NCBI RefSeq assembly: GCF_010093815.1 | Contig: NW_022985572.1 | Coordinates: forward strand, 62,001 to 126,000 | Reading direction: 5' to 3' | From: Pseudovirgaria hyperparasitica | Lineage: Eukaryota > Ascomycota > Dothideomycetes > Acrospermales > Acrospermaceae | DNA length: 64,000 bases | Shown here: positions 1 through 10,884 of the stretch, in pieces | Position numbering within the stretch: the stretch's first letter is position 1 | How the letters are laid out: each line of letters begins with the position of its first letter | Translations under genes and position numbers: made by a program | The notes under the pieces: model-generated | The model's database searches: none | Told to the model about the DNA's origin: nothing | Seen by the model: the letters and a program-made list of their open reading frames with translations, nothing else

Positions 1-279
1 GTGCGCGAACGCACGCATCGCAACACGGCCGAGAGCACAAACGCTCGCGTCAAATACTGGAGTATCTTTCAACTGGTCATCCTGTTCGGCGAGGCCTTGT
101 TTCAGGTCTGGTGGCTTAAGCGGTTTTTCGAGGTACGTGGCATATGACACACATACATATTTGATAAACACTATTGTGGAGAAGAGGCCTGCGATGGAAT
201 ACAGCAGATGAGGACATGGAAAATTCTAGAGAGCGACAGAGAGCTGATGAGGGACTCGCAGGTCAAGCGCGTTGTTTAA
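1..279 (+). CDS. p24 (emp24/GOLD) family cargo receptor, 3' end only
   Basis: Only the C-terminus is in the window; the gene starts to the left. Frame 1 reads from base 1 through a juxtamembrane stretch (RERTHRNTAESTNARVKYW), a membrane span (SIFQLVILFGEALFQVWWL) and KRFFE. An intron (133-261, gtacgt...cag) then joins a six-codon last exon (262-279) encoding VKRVV and stop. This gives a cytosolic tail with the two aromatic residues and basic pair typical of p24 proteins, which bind COPII and COPI coats. Reading through the donor would end at a stop at 145-147 and lose the basic tail, so the spliced form is preferred. Family members cycle between ER and Golgi and help select cargo such as GPI-anchored proteins. 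The subfamily (alpha/Erp1-like) is a guess from the R-N-T-A-E-S-T-N segment. The gene is convergent with the phosphatase gene at 789-3046. Confidence 0.85.
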
Positions 280-788
280 AAGAGTACATTTTTGGAAAGG
301 CTGGCTGGACGGAAGGGCGGGACAAAGAAGGAGATCCATGACTATAGGGTAGGTATCTGGTCACGAAAATGAGGAGAATGGCGTGCAGTCATTGTAGTCG
401 ATGGATGCAGGTTCTTGTGAATCTGTATCCACCAAGGGGCACAACAGCACTTTAGGAAGTGATGACGCAAACGAGGAGGGCAATTTATCAGCACACTGAC
501 GAGTCTGGCAGGTGTGACCGTCTGTACATTCATCATTTGTACTGCCACAAGACACAACGGTGGGAGGTGTAAAGGGTCGTCTGCGATGGAGAAATAAGAA
601 TTACATGTATACCATACACAAACGAAAAGCTATACCAGGGTATCCAGCAACGACAAATTAACATATACACAGAACGAAGGATCCTTCTAGCCTCCCTCGT
701 CTCATCACAAGCTCTCCCTATTACTCGCAAATGCAACCCATGCATCCATCGTTCAGTTCTCGATCGATTCTCAGCCCTGTCCCTCCAA
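280..788. other. Intergenic, convergent 3' ends
   Basis: Non-coding stretch between the 3' ends of the p24 gene and the PhoD-like gene. The short open frames here show no family features. It presumably carries both 3' UTRs. No repeat or RNA gene was seen. Confidence 0.6.
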
Positions 789-3046
789 TTACCAGTGCGT
801 CCCCTGCTGCGCATGTCCCTTAGCATCCAGCGCAGGCACTGAGAATCCATATCCCTCAGTCTTGCCTTCACGGTCCTTGGGCGAGATCTCTACTCGCAAC
901 GTAACATCGAGTCCGTATGTGCCGCACAGACCCGTGCGATGCAGTCCAGATGCCGCAGGGTGCTTCGTGCCAGCATCTTTCTCACCGTTATGAATCGCAT
1001 GTCGTGTGTTTGCCTTCTTCTCCAACGTGTTGGACACGTCTGCAGTAGCTCCATTTGTAGCAGGAGCCACAGTGCCATCGGCAGGTGCGAGGGTGGATGC
1101 GGCGAGCTGGCCTGGCTCATGCGACTCGTCGATAATGGCGTAGTTACGGGACGGCATCGTCGCGTTATTCGCATCCGCAGTCTTCTTAGCCGGGGCATCG
1201 CCGTTTGCATGGTCAGCACGACCCGGATCGCGGTCAAAAATCTCGAGCAGAGTCTCATCAGTCTCGTGATCGAGATGGTGGATCTTGTTGCGGCGAGCAA
1301 GTAGATTGGCGACTGCCTGTGGTGGTGGCTTGTTCGTGATGGCCGAGGAGATGATGTTGGGCATGTAGCGGTAGTCGCGTTCGGCTGGGATCTGTTGTTT
1401 AGGGTTGGAGAAGAAGCGGCCGATGGCAGCGAGATGAACATCGCCACCAAGAATGGAGACGCGGACGGAGTGTTGTTTAGAGAGCTCTTGCAGGCGGTGT
1501 ATGAGTTCCTTGCGCTCGTGCTTGTGCTGATGGGCGGTGTAGTGGTCGTCGAGGTCGTCGAGGAGATCGACGTTGCCGTCGAACTTGTTAAAGAGTCCAC
1601 CAGCAATACCAAAGCGCTTGTTCAACAAACGGATTGGCGCGATCACCGGGGAAGAAAGGATGTTCTCGAGCCACTGGAGTCGTGGGTATGCAATGGGCAC
1701 ACCGAGTAGAAGAACTAGATGCTTGACATCAGGTGCGGCAGATAGCTCTCTTGAGATCGTGTCGAAGATCATTTTGTAAGTCTCCGGATAGTTGATTTGG
1801 TGACGCGTTCGCTCAATACGGGCATCAAGCCCAGCGAATGCAATTCTGGCACCGAGTTGGCAATAGATAGACCGACTCTTCTCGGCTACATACGGACCGG
1901 GCTTGCCACCAATTATGTAGGATGGATCCTCCTCAGTCTCTTCCAGTACGAAAGTGTCCTTCAGCTGTACAGCATCAGTACCAACAACACCTTCAGTATC
2001 GCCTTTGACGGTCTTGGGTGCGTCTGTTGTAAATGTACTCTTGGGAGGGGCAACGTGATGCTGGAAGAGTAGGTAGTATCTGTGTGACAGTCAGGAAGGT
2101 TACGAGGATAGTGAAAACACCAATCTTACTTATGAGCTACACCACCAATGCCTCGAAAGACAGGGGCCTTCATGAAATGGTCCGTGTAGGAACCGAATCC
2201 GTCAATGATATCATGGTCGTCCCATATGTTCAATTGAGGAATCTTGCCATTGGCCGTAGAGAATGGAGCAGTTCCATACCACCTTATGTAGTTCTGGAAG
2301 TAGTACTCGTCGCACTCTTCGCGGAGCTTTTCAGTAAATGGGTAATCGCGTCGTTTCCTGGGATTGTGGATGTCTGTCCATGGCTTCAACGGTCCATCTA
2401 CTCGCACCCCATCGTTGTAGATTTGATCTCCTCCTCCGATCATAACGTGGAACGGCCTCTGAGCGTGCATGCGCAGGACATCGTTCCAGAGAGCTGGACC
2501 GGACCAAGCATCAACATCAGTACCGACGGAGAAACCGTTACACGAGTGGAACATGATTCTCATGGACTGGCTAATCGCAGGGACCATAAATATTTGCGGC
2601 TCCAGGGAGGCTATAGTGTACTCCCATTGCGCCTCGTATGCCTGAAAAGGCACGTCGATAACGAAGCGAAAGAATGCCTTGCCTGGGTCCTCATACAGCT
2701 TGACTCCCTCGTAGGTGCGCGAGCCTGAGCTGGAATCAGATGTGTTGCTGGCCCCGATACCACCAGGTACAGCACCTAGACAGTGCAAGCTTAAGCTCGG
2801 CGTAGGTGTACCAGGCTTCGTAACGATGAGAACGCTGCCGTGCCAGGTCGGATTCGCGGTTCCCGTACCACTCATATGCTTGTAATTGATCAATGGCCCG
2901 CAAAGAACGTCAACCTGACCAGATGTGCTAATGATTTGAGGACCCTGACCGGCTCCTTGGACACCATTGTGCTGACCAGAGGCTATCGGAGCGGTAGTCT
3001 CAGCAGGGTCTACAGACGGCTGCGCCGGGGGCTGATGATCAGCCAT
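789..3046 (-). CDS. PhoD-like metallophosphatase
   Basis: Two exons (3046-2130 and 2079-789) joined by a 50-nt GT-AG intron give 735 residues. The frame is continuous across the junction (GVAHK then YYLLFQHH). Metal-binding blocks of the PhoD-like phosphatase fold are visible: GGGDQIYND near residue 204, WDDHDIIDG near 275 and GGDVHLA near 517. The first 70 residues are Pro/Gln/Gly-rich and look disordered. The last ~130 residues are low-complexity and followed by a beta-like end (YGLDVTLRVEISPKDREG). No signal peptide or membrane span is visible, so a cytoplasmic enzyme is likely, unlike secreted bacterial PhoD. An upstream in-frame non-ATG extension exists, but the ATG at 3046 is the first methionine giving a family-like N-terminus. 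The physiological substrate is unknown; phosphodiester or phosphomonoester hydrolysis is inferred from the family. Confidence 0.88.
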
Positions 3047-4028
3047 GACTATGTGGATTTTGAGGAGGTATTCGGAAGAATGTTTCGCAACGGAGGTCGG
3101 TCGGAAAGCTGTAACGGAAGCTTGTTTATGCAAGTCAGGGACGAGGCGAGCACAATGAGATTCGTCGAGTAACCAAGGCTAGGATGAAGAGAGCCTGGCG
3201 CTATCGACGATGTAGGTGGAGGAAGAGGAAGTAGAATGGAAGCACAAAAGAGTCGCAGCGAGGACAGTGAAGTAAGTGATTGAAGACGGGCACTTGGGGA
3301 AAGCTGAGTGCTGAGCAGAACAACAACTGGAATCCTGGTCAGCGTTCGCGTCGAGGTAAGTAATTAGGTGGGTCATTCGGTGCAATTTGGGTTACACGAG
3401 CTGAAATGCTGGGGCTGTGAGTGGCTGATGCTGCTTGTCGGGGGGCTGGGTATGTAGCTGTTGTTGGCTAGTCAGCGCCCGCTCAGTCGGGGGTGCAATT
3501 GGAATGAAAGTGCATGACGTCTCTATCCAGATCTAGGTAAGATGCAGAGCCAGATCCAGATCCAGATCTAGATTCAGATCCAGATTCAGAGCAGATCTAT
3601 CCCCGAGTGTATATATGCCATCAAGGAAAGTCTGTATATGTGTTGTGAACCCATAACGTCAGCGCGCTCGTCGTCGGCATATTCCTGTTGTGGCCTTCAT
3701 CACACTAAAACATCAAGAAATCATGCCTAGCTGCACTAAAAGCTTGCTTTCCTATATGCCAAGATGTCCCACGAAAAAGCACGGGGAACATTGCGGACTG
3801 TGATATGCCGTGTATGCGTACAAGGGGTGTGTATGTCGTAGTCCTCATTCTGGGGGCGCCTAATAGAACTCCATTGCCATATACGTATAGTAGTAGATAG
3901 AACCATACTCTTCCTAATGCCGTCCTTGTACTCCGCAAATGCTATAGATACCCACAAGGCATCTCCCAACAAAACACCAGTGACATGCGTTCTCGTCCCA
4001 AAATTCCCGAGTTGTACAAAACTAGGCC
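3047..4028. other. Intergenic with CAGATC-type simple repeat
   Basis: Promoter side of the phosphatase gene and 3' side of NBP35. At about 3545-3597 there is an imperfect hexamer run (cagatc/cagatt units). Scattered short open frames show no recognisable domain. A TATA-like tatata lies at 3610-3615. Confidence 0.5.
3545..3597. repeat. Imperfect 6-bp tandem repeat (CAGATC/CAGATT)
   Basis: Six-base units cagatc, cagatt and tagatt follow one another across about 50 bp. It lies in the region upstream of the PhoD-like gene and is not inside any called exon. Confidence 0.75.
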
Positions 4029-5080
4029 TCATCGTCTTGATATCTCCTGCACCACATTCTGCACAACGCTATTCAATGCCTTGCAAGCTGGACTGTCAGG
4101 AAAACTGTCCAGAAAGCTTTCCCCATAGTCGCAGGCCATGCCAATCCTAGGATCCAGTGGCACCGCTCCAAGGAAGGGAATACCCTCTTTCTCGGCCAAC
4201 TTCCTTGCCCCGCCCGTCGTGGCTCTGAATATTTGGCTCTCATGCTTACAGCCCGGACAAACAAACCCGCTCATGTTTTCCACAATGCCCAGTATCCGTA
4301 TCCCAGCCTTCCTACAAAAATCCACCTCTTTCCTCACGTCCAGCAGACTGACCTCTTGCGGCGTTGTCACCAGAACCGCGCCATCCACACCCGCCTCTTT
4401 CAGAAAGCTATTTACACTCAGGTGTTCATCCGAAGTTCCTGGCGGCGTGTCCACAATGAGATAGTCCAGCTCGCCCCAGTCCACGTCTTTCAAAAATTGT
4501 TTGATCAGCCCATTCTTCTTCGGTCCGCGCCAAATCACTGCATCGTCGCGGTTAGGCAGCATGAATTGCACACTCATCACCCCCAGGTTGTCTGCGACCC
4601 ACACAGGACTCCAGCCATCACTACTGACGTGTATAGTTTCGTCTTCGACACCCATCATCTTCGGGATAGAAGGTCCTGTGATGTCGGCATCCATGAGCCC
4701 TACTTGCGTGTCTTGGTCTATGGCAAAGCCGTGTGCGAGCATCGTTGAAAAGGTCGATTTGCCGACGCCGCCTTTTCCACTGAGAATGAGGACTTTGTGC
4801 TGTACGCCTGCCAGGCGGGCGGTTATGATGGGAATGTCTGGGTCCGGGCCTTTCGGTGCAGACGCGCATATTTGTTGATTAGGGCAACCGGCGCAGGCTT
4901 CGCCTTGACCGGCTTGTTCGGATTCTGGACCGGGGCAGTGCTCTACGGATCATCGGTCAGAAGAGTAGGCTATGGTATTCTTATTTGTTGCGTACCTGGT
5001 TCGGGCGCGACAAGCTTCGGTACCGCCTTAAGAGGACCGGCGATATTGTCTTGCGCCGGCTCTTCGAGCGATGGAGCCAT
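4029..5080 (-). CDS. NBP35: Cytosolic Fe-S cluster assembly scaffold ATPase NBP35
   Basis: Exon 1 (5080-4996) and exon 2 (4942-4029) flank a 53-nt intron and encode 332 residues. The N-terminal ferredoxin-like motif C-x13-C-x2-C-x5-C is complete at Cys31, Cys45, Cys48 and Cys54. The deviant Walker A motif [10 protein letters not shown] spans 83-92. The Mrp/NBP35 signature [13 protein letters not shown] follows, and the C-terminal CPGC pair (Cys257 and Cys260) bridges the dimer. Nbp35 and Cfd1 form the scaffold that builds [4Fe-4S] clusters for cytosolic and nuclear proteins; the N-terminal cysteines distinguish Nbp35 from Cfd1. The start is set by the exon-1 sequence [10 protein letters not shown], which splices in frame to EHCPGPE. 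The gene is co-oriented with UBA1, whose 3' end is 289 bp upstream of this start. Confidence 0.95.
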
Positions 5081-5369
5081 GACGGGAGTATTTATTGGAA
5101 TGGACTGATGCTGTAGGTGTCTAGCACATTTTAATCTGAGGGGGGACTTCCGCCACAATGTTTGAATGAGAGGGGAATTATGTCCGACATATAGCCGATG
5201 GATATCTTCTCGGAATTATCCGCATAATCATGTTTAGTCAGGTTTTACCATAATCACAAGTATTCATGTCTATTCTAGAACTGTTTAAGCTTGCTAGTCC
5301 TCCTGTCAAAGCTACCCCCGGGCTCCAAGCTCACCATCGCTACCTCTCATAGTGTCGTCGGCACGTCTT

Positions 5370-8300
5370 CTAACGATATCGGAAAGCGTCGTCGGAAAAG
5401 ACATCGATCTCTTGATCCTGCACCGTCAAGTATCGCGGCTCCTTCGACTCATTCGGCTGCTTTTTTTCTTGTTCGGGTTCTAGCATGAGTCGTTTCACAA
5501 TTTTTTTGGACACGGGCACGGCGTCTTCGGTAACTTTGACCATTACATAAGGAATGTCGAAATCATCTGGAGGCTCCCCTGAGCTTTCCTCTACTGTTTC
5601 AAGTAGAAACGGGTTGAATCGAGGAGCGCGCTCAGGCAGTTCTGTATGAGGCGGTTTTGGTACCTGCGGTACCTGCCGTGGCGCATTTGGGAGTGCATCG
5701 ATAATGACATTCTTTTGGTGGTCGGGTACTTTTTCCTTGGTCCCCTTTTCAACCAGCTTAAGCAACCTGTAAATGCATCAGCTACTGCTTACTTTATATT
5801 GCTAGAAAGTACTAACGTCAAATCCATAATATCGGCGGCATCTTTTCTTATATCGAAGTAGAGGAGGCTACGGCCCGAGGTCATCATTGAGATTGTCATG
5901 CCTGTCTTATCTTCGAACAAATCTAAGAATTGTCTTAGCGTCATGTTTTTGACTTCGAAGCGACCCCAAAATCTATCGAATGTGTGGACAAATTCGACTT
6001 TGTCCTTCTTTTGTTCATTTCGAACGATATATGTATACTTTTGACTTGGCATCGGCTCGCTGAATCCGAAAAAGGGTAGCGCAAGATTTACAAATCCATT
6101 CTTGTACTGCTCAATGTCGGTCTTGCCATCAATGATCTTGTAGATTTCCAAGTTGGCGAGACCAGTCACAAGGGCTGTCGTTGTTGCAATTGCGGGAATA
6201 ATCTTTCCAGCAATGAGTTTTATTTGGTGACGTTTAGCTTGCGTGATATTGTAGTTCTCCGCGCGGAGATTTGCAGCGGCAGCGATAAAGTCAATATGAT
6301 AATTGGTATCATCGTCTTTCTCGAACACGACTGGTTCAAGTTGAAATCCAGCCAGAGATTTTGGAGGAGGTACCGAGTTTGCCAGTACAGACAGATCATC
6401 CTGGTCCAAATCTGAATTGCGAGCGTTGGGATCGGGATCCTTGTCGCTCGCTTGAATCTTAACACCCGGGTCAGGCTTGAAGTCCGGAATGATCAAATTA
6501 TCCAGTATCTTCATATAGTGGTCCTTAGCAACACCTCTCGAATTGATGTTGTAGTTGAAGGCGTGCAAGTTAGCGGCAGATTCAACGAAGGCGAAATGTG
6601 TGGCATTGTTTGCATCAAATTTAAGCGGATCTGGAGCCCGTTTCGAGCCGGTCCAAAACAACTCACCCTTGGATGTCCTCGAGTCCTTGGGGAAGTTATG
6701 GAGTAGCTGCGAGATTCCATTGTTGAAATGCTTCTCAAATTGATATCGTGCCCAGGCGATGCAATCGTCGAAAGTGAGAGGCTTCTCTGTAACCAAGAAA
6801 TCCCGTAGCGTCTCCAGTACCTGGGTTTGGTTACCATTCTCCCGAAATGTCTTACTGTTCAGGTAATTCGGCATAGTGAGATAGAGATTAACCATTTCAG
6901 CTGGGCCAGTAAAGTACGTGTGAAACATCTCCTTGGCCCAAGCAATAGTGTGTTCAATACGGTGCGGGAATGATTTAAGTGTACACATTGGAAAGGTCTT
7001 CTCCGGAGGGTCTTGAGAGCTGCTGTAAGTCTGGGTAAGGTTTGGAAGCACGACCTGCGTGTTGCCCTTGGTTCCAAGCGTTCCGCTGTCAACAAGAGGT
7101 TTGTAATGGAAGACACATTTTTGGTCGACGTATGTTCTGGCCTCTATATTGTCGAGAGCGTTTGTTACGGCATCTAGTGAATCCCAAAATGCCTCGTGGA
7201 ATATTTTCTCAGTGCCTGAACCGACGGGATCATTGAGTGCCGTCATTTTACCCTTCAGGTCGGGATTCATGACTTGTACAGCCTCCGTAGCGCAAGTGCT
7301 TTTTTCCTTTCCAACATCATTGGCTCGAAATAGGAATTGACGATTGAGATTGCTTCTTTCAATTTGATCATTGTCCGTAACAAAAATATGGCCATTGCCG
7401 GACGCAAGACCCATCATGGCCCAATTCTTCAACATCTCACAGCCAATGGCACCAGCGCCGACGAGGAACTCTTTGACGTTGGCAAGTTTTTGTTGATATT
7501 CGGTCCCAAAGACAGCGATTTGACCGTCGTAGCGACTACCCTGGGGCGCGCAAAGAGATTCGGATCGTTGGACTGATGTAGGGAGTGACTCCAAGGAATC
7601 GAAGTATACCCATTGCTTGACAGGATGGAACTTCCCTGAAACGGATTTCAGTACCTCTTGAGCTGCGAGACCACCAAAGAAAGCCGCTATCGGGCTCAGA
7701 TCTCCCTGTGCCTGGTAGCTCAGCTCTCTGATGAGCTTCTCGTCCAATTCGATAAGTTCTTCACCCTCTTTGGCCAGGCCCGAAGCAATCTTGAAAACCT
7801 CAGCGGCATCAGCATCGTTATGCGGCCGGGGGTAGGACCCGCCACGACTTTCAGCAAACGCGTGCAGTGCTTGGAATCCTACATGTAGCTGAGCTGGTCG
7901 ATCAAATTTTGCAAAATCGGAAATGATGATCTCTGGTCTGCGGAGCTGCTTTCGGAGTGGCTCAAAGTCAATGAATTTCGGCATCGTGACTTGTTGAAAC
8001 AAACCACCCCGCGTGTACTGTCCTAATCCGGATACATCGCCAATCGAGAAGGTGTAAGGACCCGACACAGTGATCTTGCGAGGCGCAGAGTTATTAAGAC
8101 CCTCCATGCCGTCTATCTCCGAGAAAGTAACAAAATCACCGTCTTCTAGACCATGTCTAGTCTCATCCGACACGGAGACGAGGCCATCCGTACCAATCCA
8201 TGCAACGATACCACTCTGAGGATTCTCACCAGTGGGATCGCCGCAGGTAAAATTCTTCCCAAAATCTGTGAAGATCGACCCGAACAGACCGAAGGTGTCA

Positions 8301-8785
8301 GCTATTACAATATATATACCATTGGCATGACAGAAATCGGATATGGTCAACTGGTCCCTGAGCGGAGTGTCTGTCAGAACAACCACCTGATATTGCTTCA
8401 ACGAGCCCAAATCATCCAGCAGATCCGCTGATTGGTGTTCCTGTACTGGAGTATAAGGATTGAGCTCTGCAACGCGCGGTACCGTGACGGAGGCGCGGGG
8501 ATTTCCAACGTCTTCGGGGCGGAGAAAGAATTGGGAAGAAAGGTCAGCCAAAGTAGCAGGGCGAGGGTCGTAAAGAGTAAGAGACTTGACACCAGCTAGT
8601 GCGATGTTCTTGGCGATCTCAACACCCAGACCTCTGAGACCAACGATGAGCACATTGGACAAGCCCATACGTTTCATAGCCTCGTGGCCCAGAACATAGA
8701 GCTGTCTACTGTAGAGGGACTCGTCAATTTCTCCATCGGTAGAGCGTATCTGCTCGGCAACAGCCGCTGGACTGTCCACCTGCAT
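5370..8785 (-). CDS. UBA1: Ubiquitin-activating enzyme E1
   Basis: Exon 1 (8785-5817) and exon 2 (5766-5370) flank a 50-nt intron; 1121 residues. The order of domains is that of UBA1: inactive adenylation half from about residue 25 (SRQLYVLGHEAM, GLRGLGVEIAKN), active adenylation half from about 418 (RYDGQIAVFG, VGAGAIGCEMLKNWAMMG at 442-459), and the catalytic cysteine at Cys601 in PMCTLKSFPHRIEHTIAWAK, close to Cys600 of yeast. A C-terminal ubiquitin-fold domain follows. E1 activates ubiquitin with ATP and passes it to E2 enzymes in cytosol and nucleus. The C-terminus is odd: a Pro-rich insertion of about 45 residues sits before the last strand (DIPYVMVKV), followed by a Lys/Glu-rich tail of about 50 residues, so the protein is about 100 residues longer than usual. 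Confidence 0.93.
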
Positions 8786-9681
8786 CTTTATATCCTGTAT
8801 TGAGTCCAGTATGTTAGACGCGAATGTGTGTGTGTGGGAGGAATTGCGATTTGTGGGCAGAAGCGGCGAGCGACAGCTTAAGAAGTGATTCGCAGAAGAG
8901 CGAGCCGTTGGTGAATGGACTCACTGTCATAGTTCGCTTGTTCGGACTAGCAAGGTCCTCGTTAGTGATCCTTCTTTTCCCCAGTTTGGCTATGATGACC
9001 AGACCTCACCGTCGTGGTGAAAGGTAGTCGCAGGGAGCGTTGGTGGGGGTTTATAGTGACGAGCGGGGGCAGTGTTGCAATGAAGGTATAGATATGTATC
9101 GTTCACACTGTACAATATGAAGTGAAGGAGGGTATGAGCAGAGCAGCTGAGGATACTGCGTGTAGTGTCTGGTCAGTATAGTTCAACAGACCCAGACGAA
9201 GACAGATGTTGAAATGGAAGTTTGAAGTGTCAGGTCGCCGCTCACCTTGACTTGTTAGGTGCACGGCGCACCTCACGGACAACGCTCCGCCCACGAGCAT
9301 GATGTCAGGTAAACAATTTGTCAGCTCCGTAATTGCGGCCGAGTAACATGGCATGCCCCAGGCAACAACGCACTTCCTCCCAATTCGTACACCGTTCATA
9401 GATCGAGTCATAATCCGCGCGACTGTCGTTGCCTGTGACCGTGTTTTCAAACGTATATAAACATTGAATTAATCGGCGAACGCAGCTTTGCTAGTATTTG
9501 CCCATTCCACTTCCTTCTGAAGTCCTACTCTGACCACATTGGGACTGCCTTTTCGATCGGGTTTGTACGACGCCAAAATTAGCGAGTTCAATCGTGTGCT
9601 TCATCTGCATTCACGAAGCTGTTCCATTCCACTGTACCTGAGGCTCGAGTCGCACCTCCCCGAGCCGCATTGGAAGGTATC
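8786..9681. other. Divergent promoter region, UBA1 and acidic orphan gene
   Basis: Non-coding region between two divergently transcribed genes. Open frames here (for example 9103-9450 on the minus strand) lack family features and look incidental. No repeats or RNA genes were seen. Confidence 0.5.
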
Positions 9682-10398
9682 ATGGCGGACTCGAAGGAAG
9701 GTTCCAATATTATTGCAAGCACTGACGACGACCGTCCCGTGAACGGAGAACAGAACAATGAGGCTGAAGCTATGGGCGGGACGCCTGGTAACGATCATGA
9801 TGCAGGTGATGATGACAATGATGACGATAATGATGATGCTGATGATAACGACGACGAAGATGACGGAGGTTCATTCGTCGTACAATTTGAGCCTTTGCTT
9901 GCAGAGCTGAAGGAGCGGATGAACGAAGCTGGTGCTCACCAACCAAAGCTCCAAGACAAGATTGTTCCCGGCGTCCGAAAGTTATTCCAGGAATACTGGC
10001 AGGCCGTTATGAAAGACGTTGAGAACCTGATAGCGTCCAACGAAGCCATACCAGACCAACTCACGAACCCGGCAGCGAAGACGTTCAGGATATGGGTCTT
10101 TAAACAAGACGAGGATAGTCTTAATAGTTGTCCCTGTTGCTTACCCATATGTGGCGACGACATCGTACTCAAAAATAACCAAGGAGTCACCAAAGTGGAT
10201 CTTATACGTGGCATATCTCAATACTTGTATGCAGATGTCGACAAGTTCCCCGCACTGCACTGCATGGACGATGGCTCTACTGATGCTCTCCCGGTTGCGT
10301 CTGTAGAGTTCAACTATATGACGAACGGAGGTCAAGATGAGACGTGTGTACTTGCAAGCCATGAACCAGGAATCTGGATGTATTGCACACCACCTTAG
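9682..10398 (+). CDS. Hypothetical acidic protein
   Basis: Single-exon open frame of 238 residues. The ATG at 9682 is preferred over an in-frame non-ATG codon at 9670. Residues about 35-60 are an almost pure Asp/Asn/Glu tract from GAT/GAC codon repeats. The rest looks globular, with an amphipathic helix (FEPLLAELKERMNEAG) and a central cysteine cluster (NSCPCCLPICGDD) that could bind metal. No signal peptide or membrane span is visible and I do not recognise the family. Codon use and the sustained frame suggest a real gene, but it may be lineage-specific and there is no homology support. Confidence 0.5.
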   Translation: MADSKEGSNIIASTDDDRPVNGEQNNEAEAMGGTPGNDHDAGDDDNDDDNDDADDNDDEDDGGSFVVQFEPLLAELKERMNEAGAHQPKLQDKIVPGVRKLFQEYWQAVMKDVENLIASNEAIPDQLTNPAAKTFRIWVFKQDEDSLNSCPCCLPICGDDIVLKNNQGVTKVDLIRGISQYLYADVDKFPALHCMDDGSTDALPVASVEFNYMTNGGQDETCVLASHEPGIWMYCTPP

Positions 10399-10884
10399 TT
10401 TGATTCACTACTTGAGCTATTACAACGTCAAATAAGTGGATTCATGAGGCGTAGAAGATGCACACCTCTTCAAAGAGAGACCCGGGACCCCAGTTGATGG
10501 GGTCTAACTCCACATTCAAGAACCGCAGCTACGCCTTCAAAGAGCCGAGTACTTTGTTCCGCCATGGCTGTAAGCCAACGTTACCAACACTATATGATCG
10601 CTGTCGCAAGGTTCCGATGGTTCCCCTTGCGATTATGTCAACGTAGGAGGCTGGGTGGGTTTGTCAGTGTTTCTCTAAATTCTGATAACGTACAGGTCCT
10701 CCTGTCGGGTATGTTAGCACACGTGTCACCAGCTTTGGTAGAAGCGTGGCGAAATGGATGTTATGTATAAATAGCAGCTTGACCGTCCAATTTCGACTTA
10801 GCCTGAATATATAAGAACTGACTTCATTGCTCTTATATTACCCTTACGTAGTTTGCGCTCTGGATTCAGTCGCACTTGCTCATC
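10399..10884. other. Intergenic, MFS permease promoter side
   Basis: Separates the acidic orphan gene from the permease. It holds the TATA-like element listed separately. No coding feature is supported. Confidence 0.5.
10808..10815 (+). promoter_or_regulatory. TATA-box-like element upstream of the MFS permease
   Basis: TATATAAG lies 70 bp upstream of the permease ATG at 10885, a usual distance for a fungal core promoter. Supported by sequence and position only. Confidence 0.45.
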
